Assembly (NCBI GenBank): GCA_950072225.1
Contig: CATMOP010000145.1
Location: forward strand, 1-5,758
DNA length: 5,758 bases
Source: an uncultured Nitrospina sp.
Lineage (GTDB): Bacteria > Nitrospinota > Nitrospinia > Nitrospinales > VA-1
Reading direction: 5' to 3'
In this document: piece after piece, positions 1 to 5,682 of the stretch
How positions within the stretch are numbered: the stretch's first letter is position 1
Layout of the letters: each line of letters begins with the position of its first letter
Translations under genes and position numbers: made by a program
The notes under the pieces: generated by a model
The model's input: the letters and a program-made list of their open reading frames with translations, nothing else
Database searches by the model: none
What the model was told of the DNA's origin: nothing

Positions 1-94
1 CACATAATGGGTTGTTTTTTTTGTTAATATACTTCTCATAGTTTAAAATTTTTTAAATGCAATTACAACCTAATAGCCAGCGGGACCTATGTGG
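1..94. other. AT-rich upstream flank without a visible gene
   Basis: I see no coding frame or RNA gene here. The stretch is AT-rich and contains a run of eight T's (15-22). This could be the tail of a terminator whose stem lies off the left edge, but no stem is visible. A perfect A/T-only inverted repeat follows (TTTAAAA 42-48 and TTTTAAA 51-57). The AT-richness just upstream of the promoter at 95-123 could help RNA polymerase binding, which is an inference only. Confidence 0.4.
21..49 (+). promoter_or_regulatory. Possible second upstream sigma70 promoter
   Basis: TTGTTA (21-26) and TAAAAT (44-49) are separated by exactly 17 bases and match the sigma70 consensus at 4 of 6 and 5 of 6 positions. 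The surrounding DNA is very AT-rich, so a chance match is likely. If real, it would start transcription near position 56 and act in tandem with the better promoter at 95-123. Confidence 0.25.
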
Positions 95-123
95 TTGACA
101 AAACCTGATTCTTTATTTAGTAT
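95..123 (+). promoter_or_regulatory. Sigma70-type promoter of the rpiB-glyA-nrdR unit
   Basis: A perfect -35 hexamer TTGACA (95-100) is followed after the optimal 17 bases by TAGTAT (118-123), which matches the -10 consensus at 4 of 6 positions. Transcription would start near 129-131, giving a leader of about 115 bases before the rpiB ATG. It is the best promoter match I see in the window and lies in the only large gap upstream of rpiB. Confidence 0.65.
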
Positions 124-137
124 CCTTTTTGAGTTAA

Positions 138-148
138 ACTAGCCTAGT
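138..148. promoter_or_regulatory. Short palindrome just after the predicted start site (possible operator)
   Basis: ACTAG-C-CTAGT is a perfect inverted repeat of two 5-base arms around one central base. It lies about 8-18 bases downstream of the predicted transcription start, a position where a bound repressor could block elongation. The arms are short, no regulator family is recognised, and a chance origin is quite possible. Confidence 0.25.
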
Positions 149-245
149 AAGTAGCCTCCCACCAGGGCATATATTTCATCATTCAGGGCCGACCATTCTC
201 CTCAATTTTGATGAGGTCTCAACAAGTTTTCAATCGGAAATTATC

Positions 246-710
246 ATGAAAAAAATTGCTTTAGCTTCCGATCACGGGGGTTTCGATCTTAAGGAAAGTG
301 TCATCGCCCACCTTTTAAACACCGGTTGGGAAGTGGATGATTTGGGGCCTCATAGCGGGGATTCTGTGGATTATCCCGACTACGGGATAAAGCTTGCCGA
401 AGCGGTGGCCGAGAAAAAGGTGGACCGCGGGATCGTGATCTGCGGTACGGGGATAGGCATGTCCATTGTGGTCAACCGGTACCCTGGGATTCGTGGAACC
501 CTGTGTTCAGATGTTTTCACCGCTAAATTATGCCGCGAACACAATGACTCAAATATCCTGATCATGGGGGGTAGGGTGATTGGAAAAGGGTTGGCCGCTG
601 AAATTGTCAATACCTGGCTGAACACGCCTTTTGAAGGGGGACGCCACCAAAGGCGGCTCGATAAAATTAATCAAATAGATGCTTCTTTAAAGACTAAAGG
701 AAATCTTTAA
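246..710 (+). CDS. rpiB: Ribose-5-phosphate isomerase B (RpiB/LacAB family)
   Basis: A cytosolic enzyme of 154 residues that interconverts ribose 5-phosphate and ribulose 5-phosphate in the non-oxidative pentose phosphate pathway. The length is normal for the family. Family signatures in order are SDHGG (8-12), the DYPDY segment with Y43, ICGTGIGMS (65-73), REHNDSN (97-103) and FEGGRHQRRLDKI (129-141). Relative to the known E. coli enzyme all key positions are present, shifted by one: D9 and H10, catalytic C66, T68 of the anion-hole loop, H99 and N100, and phosphate-binding R133 and R137. The cysteine favours RpiB over the LacA/LacB galactose-6-phosphate isomerases, although the family overlaps in specificity. 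The ATG gives the standard N-terminus (MKKIALASDHGG), but no clear Shine-Dalgarno precedes it. It is first in a likely operon, 19 bases before glyA. The stretch after the active-site loop reads SIVVNR where SIAANK is usual. Confidence 0.96.
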   Translation: MKKIALASDHGGFDLKESVIAHLLNTGWEVDDLGPHSGDSVDYPDYGIKLAEAVAEKKVDRGIVICGTGIGMSIVVNRYPGIRGTLCSDVFTAKLCREHNDSNILIMGGRVIGKGLAAEIVNTWLNTPFEGGRHQRRLDKINQIDASLKTKGNL

Positions 711-713
711 TTC

Positions 714-732
714 GAAGGAGACATATAAATTG
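714..732 (+). promoter_or_regulatory. Strong Shine-Dalgarno and TTG start of glyA
   Basis: GAAGGAG (714-720) sits nine bases before a TTG at 730. No ATG or GTG gives a family-like N-terminus: the first in-frame ATG is codon 27, inside the conserved LEMIASEN block. The ribosome binding site therefore fixes TTG as the start. It is the only strong Shine-Dalgarno I see ahead of any gene in the window. Confidence 0.85.
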
Positions 733-1977
733 TCACTTGCTGATTTTGATCCGGAGATCGCACAGTCCATTATAGATGAAACCGAGCGGGAAAATAACAC
801 CCTCGAAATGATCGCCTCGGAAAATTTTGTCAGCCCCCAGGTGCAGGAGGCTCAGGGCTCGGTCATGACCAATAAATATGCCGAAGGCTACCCTGGCAAG
901 CGTTATTATGGCGGCTGTGAATACGTTGATATTGCAGAAAGCCTTGCCATTGAACGGGCAAAAAAACTGTTTTCCGCCGAACACGCCAATGTTCAGCCCC
1001 ATTCAGGCTCCCAGGCAAATATGGCGGTTTACCATACGGTTCTCAAGCCGGGAGATACAATTCTAGGGATGAATTTGTCCCATGGCGGGCACCTGACCCA
1101 TGGTTGTCCGGTTAACTTTTCTGGATATACCTATAATGTTGTAGCCTATGGCGTGAGTCAGGAAACTGAGCTGATTGACTACGACGAGGTCAGGAAACGG
1201 GCTCTTGAAAGCCGGCCTAAATTGATAATTGCGGGGGCAAGCGCTTATGCAAGGGTGATCGACCCTGTCAAGTTCCGCGAAATTGCCGATGAGGTCGGGG
1301 CAAAAATTATGACAGATATCGCGCATCCTGCAGGGTTGATTGCGGCGGGTCTTTATCCCTCACCAATCCCCCACTCAGATTTTGTCACCACTACAACGCA
1401 TAAAACTCTCAGGGGACCCCGGGGCGGAATGATTTTTTGTAAAGAAGAATATGCCAAGGAGGTCAATAAAAGAATTTTTCCCGGTATTCAGGGTGGCCCC
1501 CTCATGCATGTAATTGCCGCAAAAGCGGTGGCGTTTAAAGAAGCTTTGAGTGAGAATTTTGTGACCTACCAGAAGCAGGTGATAGCCAACGCTAAATGTC
1601 TGGCGCAATTTTTAATTGATCAAGGCTATAAAATTGTCAGCGGTGGAACGGATACGCACTTGCTGCTACTGGATCTTAGGCCTCAGGATATTACCGGTAA
1701 GGATGCTGAAGCGGCATTGGAAAAAGCTGGAATCACGGTGAATAAGAACACCGTGCCTTTTGAGACCCGGAGTCCGTTTGTGACATCGGGAGTTCGGATC
1801 GGAACACCTGCGCTGACCACCCGGGGAATGAAAGAAAATGAAATGCGTAGAATCGGAGAAATGATTGTCCAGACACTAGAAAAAGTAGGGGATGATAGTC
1901 TGCACGCCCAAACTCGTAAAAAAGTACGTGAACTCTGCGACCAGTTTCCACTTCACTTGGAATTAACCAAGCAATAA
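730..1977 (+). CDS. glyA: Serine hydroxymethyltransferase
   Basis: A cytosolic PLP enzyme (415 residues, normal length) that converts serine and tetrahydrofolate to glycine and 5,10-methylene-tetrahydrofolate. It is the main source of one-carbon units for thymidylate, purines and methionine. Visible motifs are LEMIASEN (25-32), the substrate and PLP region YAEGYPGKRYYGG (50-62), HSGSQAN (91-97), GHLTHG (120-125), D196 and H199 that contact the PLP ring, the signature TTTTHKTLRGPRGG (220-233) with Schiff-base lysine K225, and SGVRIGTP (353-360) with carboxylate-binding R356. Translation begins at TTG, supported by the strong ribosome binding site. Family-unusual substitutions are C126 (HGCPVNFSG, where Ser is common), A174 in SAYARVID (often Pro or Ser) and P200 in IAHPAG (often Ile in proteobacteria). 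None removes a catalytic residue. Ten bases separate it from nrdR. Folate-dependent SHMT is the only reasonable assignment. Confidence 0.98.
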   Translation: MSLADFDPEIAQSIIDETERENNTLEMIASENFVSPQVQEAQGSVMTNKYAEGYPGKRYYGGCEYVDIAESLAIERAKKLFSAEHANVQPHSGSQANMAVYHTVLKPGDTILGMNLSHGGHLTHGCPVNFSGYTYNVVAYGVSQETELIDYDEVRKRALESRPKLIIAGASAYARVIDPVKFREIADEVGAKIMTDIAHPAGLIAAGLYPSPIPHSDFVTTTTHKTLRGPRGGMIFCKEEYAKEVNKRIFPGIQGGPLMHVIAAKAVAFKEALSENFVTYQKQVIANAKCLAQFLIDQGYKIVSGGTDTHLLLLDLRPQDITGKDAEAALEKAGITVNKNTVPFETRSPFVTSGVRIGTPALTTRGMKENEMRRIGEMIVQTLEKVGDDSLHAQTRKKVRELCDQFPLHLELTKQ

Positions 1978-1987
1978 ATCTTGCCCT

Positions 1988-2476
1988 ATGAAATGTCCTG
2001 ATTGCTCTGGCATGGAAAATAAAGTCATTGACTCCCGCCTGAATAAAGAGGGGACTGTTATACGAAGACGAAGGGAATGCCTGAGTTGCTCCGAGAGGTT
2101 TACCACCTACGAAAAGCTGGAGCGGTCTTTACCTCTAGTGATAAAAAAAGACGGTCGGCGGGAAGAGTTTGACCGGGACAAGATTATTCATGGTGTACAG
2201 AAAGCTTGCCAGAAAAGACCGGTAAGCATAAAAGATATTGAAGACCTCGTTGACCGTGTGGAACAGTATGTTCAGGAACTGGGCGAAAAGGAAGTCTCTG
2301 CCGTAAAGGTTGGCGAAAAAGTCATCAGTGAAATTTATAACCTGGATGATGTCGCCTACGTTCGTTTTGCTTCCGTTTATCGTTCCTTCAAAGACGTGAA
2401 TGAATTCATGGTTGAATTAAAAGAAGTGCTCAAAAGCAAAGAAGGTAATAAATCCCCCCGCGATCAACTGCAATAA
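1988..2476 (+). CDS. nrdR: Transcriptional repressor NrdR of ribonucleotide reductase genes
   Basis: A 162-residue regulator, close to the usual family length of about 150-160. The N-terminus is a zinc ribbon with C3, C6, C31 and C34, the conserved IDSR (14-17), the basic run IRRRRECLSC (25-34) and RFTTYEKLE (37-45). An ATP-cone domain follows (about 49-139), beginning PLVIKKDGRREEFDRDKI and ending near VYRSFKDVNEF. In characterised members this domain senses ATP/dATP and governs binding to NrdR boxes at nrd promoters. The last roughly 20 residues are a charged tail. The ATG lies ten bases after the glyA stop with no clear Shine-Dalgarno, so expression probably depends on read-through translation or coupling from glyA. 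No ribonucleotide reductase gene or convincing NrdR box is present in the window, so its targets lie elsewhere. NrdR next to glyA and rpiB is a familiar arrangement in several bacterial groups. Confidence 0.97.
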   Translation: MKCPDCSGMENKVIDSRLNKEGTVIRRRRECLSCSERFTTYEKLERSLPLVIKKDGRREEFDRDKIIHGVQKACQKRPVSIKDIEDLVDRVEQYVQELGEKEVSAVKVGEKVISEIYNLDDVAYVRFASVYRSFKDVNEFMVELKEVLKSKEGNKSPRDQLQ

Positions 2477-2529
2477 ATTTATCTTTCCCCATGCCTCCCC
2501 GGTATCCGTAGAACACTAATCAATCTTGA

Positions 2530-2559
2530 ACCATCTGCCACAAGGGATAGGTCTTTTTT
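2530..2559 (+). terminator. Candidate Rho-independent terminator after nrdR
   Basis: Arm ACCATC-TG-CC (2530-2539) can pair with GG-GAT-A-GGT (2544-2552) around an ACAA loop. This gives eight base pairs with a two-base bulge on the left and one bulged A on the right. C and six T's (2554-2559) follow directly. Position, loop size and T-run fit an intrinsic terminator for rpiB-glyA-nrdR. The bulges make the stem weak, so it may leak. Confidence 0.5.
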
Positions 2560-2607
2560 GCTGAAATATTCCTTATGAGTGAATTTGTCTGGTTCGTGAT
2601 CTGCCCG

Positions 2608-2636
2608 TTGAATCCCTGAAAACAAAATGTTACGAT
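2608..2636 (+). promoter_or_regulatory. Candidate extended -10 promoter of the ccsA-hemA-hemC unit
   Basis: TTGAAT (2608-2613) and TACGAT (2631-2636) are 17 bases apart, each matching the sigma70 consensus at 4 of 6 positions. TG at 2628-2629 supplies an extended -10 (TGTTACGAT). Transcription would start near 2643, about 40 bases before the ccsA ATG and downstream of the candidate terminator, so the placement is sensible for a separate heme transcript. Confidence 0.5.
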
Positions 2637-2683
2637 ACATGCCAAACTTCTAAAATCTCGACTTTTTGTGTCATCAACGAGCC

Positions 2684-3475
2684 ATGGATAAAATTTCGTT
2701 CAATTTATCTTTATTTAGTTATCTCATGGCTTCGCTGGGTTATTTTGTTTATCTGGCATACCGGAGGCCCCTGGTTTCTACTTTTGCCGGGTGGATGGTA
2801 GCATTTGGTCTGGTTTGCCAAACGGTCACTATAGGAATTCGTTCCAGCCAGACAGGTCATGGGCCATACACCACTTCTTTTGAGGTGGCACTGTTTCTAT
2901 CCTGGTTGATGGTGGTCGTTTACATTTTGGCGGAGTGGAAATATAAAATTAAGGATCTGGGGGCTTTTGTTATTCCTCTGGTTTTTATTGTTTTATTGTT
3001 TTCAGCTTTTCTTTCTAAAGAGACGGCTTTGGTTCCCGAGTCAGAGGTACGTTTCTGGTTGACTATGCACCGAACCCTGTCAATCATGGGGTATGCGGCA
3101 TTTTCAATCGCATTTGCCGCCGGAATCATGTATTTGATTCAAGAGCATCAGGTAAAAACGAAAAAGCTCGGCATTATGTATTTTAGAATGCCTTCCCTTG
3201 AGGTTCTGGACAATTTGAACTTCAAGGTGATAATGATAGGGTTTCCTTTGTTCACCCTGGGTTTTATGACTGGCTCCATTCAAAACACTGAAATGAACCA
3301 GCCATTTTTTTCTTGGGATCTTACGCGCACCTTGCCGTTAGTGGCAACCTGGTTGATTTATTGCCTTATTTTTTTTGGAAGAATGGCTGTAGGGTTGCGA
3401 GGTAAGAAGGCTGCTCAAGGAGCCATTTTCGGGTTTATAACGGTAATCGGGACTTATTTTTTACACATATTATGA
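2684..3475 (+). CDS. CcsA/HemX-like integral membrane protein (cytochrome c assembly family)
   Basis: A 263-residue inner-membrane protein with about eight predicted helices (roughly 6-25, 35-52, 66-83, 92-110, 131-152, 182-200, 216-235 and 246-263). Features of the CcsA/HemX-type cytochrome c assembly family are the TTSFEVALFLSW segment (63-74) after helix 2, the helix-start histidine H129 in MHRTLSIMGYAAFS (128-141), and RMPSLEVLDNLNF (168-180) before GFPLFTLGFMTGSI (186-199). Classical members carry heme or assist its ligation to apocytochrome c. HemX, encoded beside hemA, influences GluTR levels in Bacillus. The Trp-rich loop normally read as WGxxWSWDPKE is here NQPFFSWDLTRT (205-216), keeping only WD, so heme handling is uncertain. 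ATG 2684 is preferred over an in-frame TTG at 2666 that has no ribosome binding site and adds only six residues. The stop overlaps the hemA start (ATGA), which favours a HemA-linked role. Confidence 0.85.
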   Translation: MDKISFNLSLFSYLMASLGYFVYLAYRRPLVSTFAGWMVAFGLVCQTVTIGIRSSQTGHGPYTTSFEVALFLSWLMVVVYILAEWKYKIKDLGAFVIPLVFIVLLFSAFLSKETALVPESEVRFWLTMHRTLSIMGYAAFSIAFAAGIMYLIQEHQVKTKKLGIMYFRMPSLEVLDNLNFKVIMIGFPLFTLGFMTGSIQNTEMNQPFFSWDLTRTLPLVATWLIYCLIFFGRMAVGLRGKKAAQGAIFGFITVIGTYFLHIL

Positions 3476-4752
3476 TATCAACCGAGTCTAATCTTGTTCT
3501 GGTGGGGGTCAACCATAAGGCTACCCCTGTGGAAATCAGGGAAAAGCTTGCCTTCAATCAGGTAAAGTTGGAAGCCTCTCTCGAACATTTGGTTCGATGT
3601 CCAGAAATTGTTGAAAATATCATCCTCTCGACCTGCAATCGAGTTGAAATTTATGCTCGTGTCGAAAATACCGACCAAGGGATCCAGCTTCTAAAAGATT
3701 TCATTTGTGACTACCATGGTCTTTCGCGGGGAAGTCTGGATCAGTATTTTTATAGCTATCGAGATAATCAGGCCATAGAGCATCTTTTCAGGGTTTCTTC
3801 GAGTTTGGACTCGATGATTTTGGGGGAGGCTCAGATTCTGGGACAAGTGAAGGACGCTTACAACACTGCCCGGGCTTCAAGTTCAACCGGCCTGGTTTTG
3901 AACCAGCTGTTTGAAAAGGCCTTCAATGTTGCTAAAAAAGTCAGGGAAGAGACCGGAATTTCAGAACGGGGAGTTTCTATAAGTTCCGCCGCAGTGGAAC
4001 TGGCAAAAAAAATCTTTGATGATTTAGAAAATCACTCGGTAATGCTGGTGGGAACAGGTGAAATGGCAGAGCTAGCCGCAAAACATCTTATATCCTATGG
4101 TGTAAAAACGGTGTATGTGGCCAGCAGAACTTATGAACGGGCTATTTCTCTTGCCCAAACCTTGAACGGGTGTGCGCTGGACTTTGATGCTTTCAAAGAG
4201 GAATTGTATCGGGCAGACATTGTCATTACTTCGACTTCCGCACCAAAGTTTATCATTAATAAGGAGATGATAGAGAAGGCAATACATAAAAGAAAAAACA
4301 AACCGATCTTCCTTATCGATATTGCTGTTCCCAGGGATATAGCACCCGAGGTGAACGATTTGGAGAACGTTTATCTTTATGACATTGATGATCTTCAGAA
4401 TGTGGTCAACGCAAACATGGAGGAGCGGCAGAAAGAAGCTGAAAACGCCATGGAGATTATTAAGCAGGAAGTTGCTAAATTTAACAACTGGTTCTCCATC
4501 TTGGACGCTGTTCCCACCATTATTGAAATGCGTAACCGTGCTGAGGAGATGCGCAAAATTGAAGTGGAGAAAACACTTAAAAACCTCTCGCATCTTTCTA
4601 AAAATGATCAGAAGGCCATCCATCAATTGACTCAATCATTGGTCAATAAAATTCTGCATAAACCCACCATCAACCTTAAAAAGAAAATCCAGTCCAAGGA
4701 TGGCCATGTCTATTTACAGGCCATTCGTCACTTATTCCATTTGGACGATTAA
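3472..4752 (+). CDS. hemA: Glutamyl-tRNA reductase
   Basis: A cytosolic enzyme (426 residues, normal length) that reduces glutamyl-tRNA(Glu) with NADPH to glutamate-1-semialdehyde, the committed step of C5 tetrapyrrole synthesis. The catalytic domain shows VGVNHKATPVEIREKLAF (11-28), STCNRVEIY (53-61) with nucleophile C55, H104 in IEHLFRV, and SLDSMILGEAQILGQVK (111-127). The NADPH domain has the glycine-rich VGTGEMAE (193-200), SRT (218-220), IDIAVPRDIAPEV (282-294) and YLYDIDDLQ (301-309). A long charged helix (about 315-368) and the LSKNDQKAIHQLTQSLVNKILH segment form the C-terminal dimerisation domain. The start overlaps the ccsA/hemX-like stop by four bases and has no Shine-Dalgarno of its own, so translation is probably coupled to the upstream gene. 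The hemC start follows the stop with no gap. In many bacteria this enzyme is the heme-feedback point through protein turnover; nothing in the sequence settles that here. Confidence 0.98.
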   Translation: MISTESNLVLVGVNHKATPVEIREKLAFNQVKLEASLEHLVRCPEIVENIILSTCNRVEIYARVENTDQGIQLLKDFICDYHGLSRGSLDQYFYSYRDNQAIEHLFRVSSSLDSMILGEAQILGQVKDAYNTARASSSTGLVLNQLFEKAFNVAKKVREETGISERGVSISSAAVELAKKIFDDLENHSVMLVGTGEMAELAAKHLISYGVKTVYVASRTYERAISLAQTLNGCALDFDAFKEELYRADIVITSTSAPKFIINKEMIEKAIHKRKNKPIFLIDIAVPRDIAPEVNDLENVYLYDIDDLQNVVNANMEERQKEAENAMEIIKQEVAKFNNWFSILDAVPTIIEMRNRAEEMRKIEVEKTLKNLSHLSKNDQKAIHQLTQSLVNKILHKPTINLKKKIQSKDGHVYLQAIRHLFHLDD

Positions 4753-5682
4753 ATGGAATCAAGAAGAATTAAAATCGGTAGCAGGGGGAGTCCTCTGGCA
4801 TTGTGGCAGGCTAACTGGATTAAGGAGCAGCTGGAATCACAGCACCCGGATATTCCCGTGGAAATTGTCATCATAAAGACTTCTGGAGATAAGATCCAGG
4901 ATGTTCCGTTAGCTAAAATTGGCGGGAAGGGTTTGTTCGTTAAGGAATTAGAAGAGGCCTTGTTGAGAAAAGATGTCGATTTTGCCGTTCATAGCATGAA
5001 AGATATGCCTATAAAATTTCCCTTTGCTTTATGTATTGCATCCGTGACAAAAAGGGAGAATCCTTTTGACGCTTTGATTTCAAGAGACAATATTAAGCTA
5101 AACGATCTTCCAAAAGGCGCAAAGGTCGGGACAGGCAGTTTACGCAGAATTTCGCAATTGCTTCATTATCGTCCGGACCTGAAGTTGATTCCCCTTCGCG
5201 GCAATTTGGAAACGAGGATAAAGAAACTGGAAACGGAGGGGCTGGATGCTATCATCCTCGCCGCGGCAGGTCTTATTCGCATGGGGTGGGAAAACAAAAT
5301 TTCGGAAATTATAAGCCCTGAAATTTTATTGCCAGCCATGGGGCAGGGTGCAGTGGGAATAGAAACTCGCAAACATGATGTTGAAAACCAGATCCTTCTG
5401 GCGGATATGGATGATGAAAACACACACCTCGCTCTGGACGCGGAAAGGGCCGTCGTCGCTCGCCTTGAAGGCGGTTGCAATGTTCCTATTGGTGCGTTTG
5501 CCACCATAGAAGGTGATGAAATGATATTAAGGGGACTGGTCGCAAGTCTTGACGGAAAGACCTTATACAAAAATGAATTGAAAGGAAACAAAGTCAAAGC
5601 CGTTGCCCTGGGTAATGAAATGGGCAACACGTTACTGGATATGGGCGGCGATAAGATCATGCAAGAAATTCAATCCAACTGA
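4753..5682 (+). CDS. hemC: Porphobilinogen deaminase (hydroxymethylbilane synthase)
   Basis: A cytosolic enzyme of 309 residues (E. coli 313) that joins four porphobilinogens into hydroxymethylbilane. Key positions coincide with E. coli numbering: R11 and S13 in IGSRGSPLALWQ, K59 in GGKGLF, catalytic D84 in HSMKDMP (80-86), R131 and R132 in GTGSLRR, R149 and R155 in LRGNLETR, R176, and C242 in LEGGCNVPIGA (239-249), the thioether anchor of the dipyrromethane cofactor. The substrate-turnover segment LPAMGQGAVGIE (193-204) is intact. The ATG directly follows the hemA stop (TAAATG) and lacks a Shine-Dalgarno, so termination-reinitiation coupling with hemA is likely and would tie the two activities together. 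The intervening enzyme HemB and the following one, HemD, are not encoded here. Confidence 0.98.
   Translation: MESRRIKIGSRGSPLALWQANWIKEQLESQHPDIPVEIVIIKTSGDKIQDVPLAKIGGKGLFVKELEEALLRKDVDFAVHSMKDMPIKFPFALCIASVTKRENPFDALISRDNIKLNDLPKGAKVGTGSLRRISQLLHYRPDLKLIPLRGNLETRIKKLETEGLDAIILAAAGLIRMGWENKISEIISPEILLPAMGQGAVGIETRKHDVENQILLADMDDENTHLALDAERAVVARLEGGCNVPIGAFATIEGDEMILRGLVASLDGKTLYKNELKGNKVKAVALGNEMGNTLLDMGGDKIMQEIQSN

Noticed and set aside
42..57. TTTAAAA-TT-TTTTAAA inverted repeat as an operator
   Set aside because: It consists only of A and T in an AT-rich stretch, where such symmetry arises easily by chance.
2575..2619. 14-codon frame MSEFVWFVICPLNP in the gap before the heme unit
   Set aside because: It has no Shine-Dalgarno, overlaps the candidate -35 and would precede the predicted start site; it is consistent with chance.
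2666..2683. TTG start at 2666 for the CcsA/HemX-like protein
   Set aside because: It adds six residues (MCHQRA) with no ribosome binding site; the ATG at 2684 gives a standard N-terminus just before the first membrane helix.
3463..3478. ACACATATTATG resembling half of an NrdR box
   Set aside because: Only one half matches, there is no paired second box, and it lies across the end of the ccsA/hemX-like gene rather than at an nrd promoter.
4072..4635. Minus-strand open frame of 187 codons opposite hemA
   Set aside because: It lies wholly within a clear glutamyl-tRNA reductase gene, shows no family features, and its composition is that expected of an antisense shadow.
5166..5660. Minus-strand open frame of 164 codons opposite hemC
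   Set aside because: It is Ser/Ile/Pro-rich without recognisable motifs and is fully antisense to conserved hemC coding sequence.
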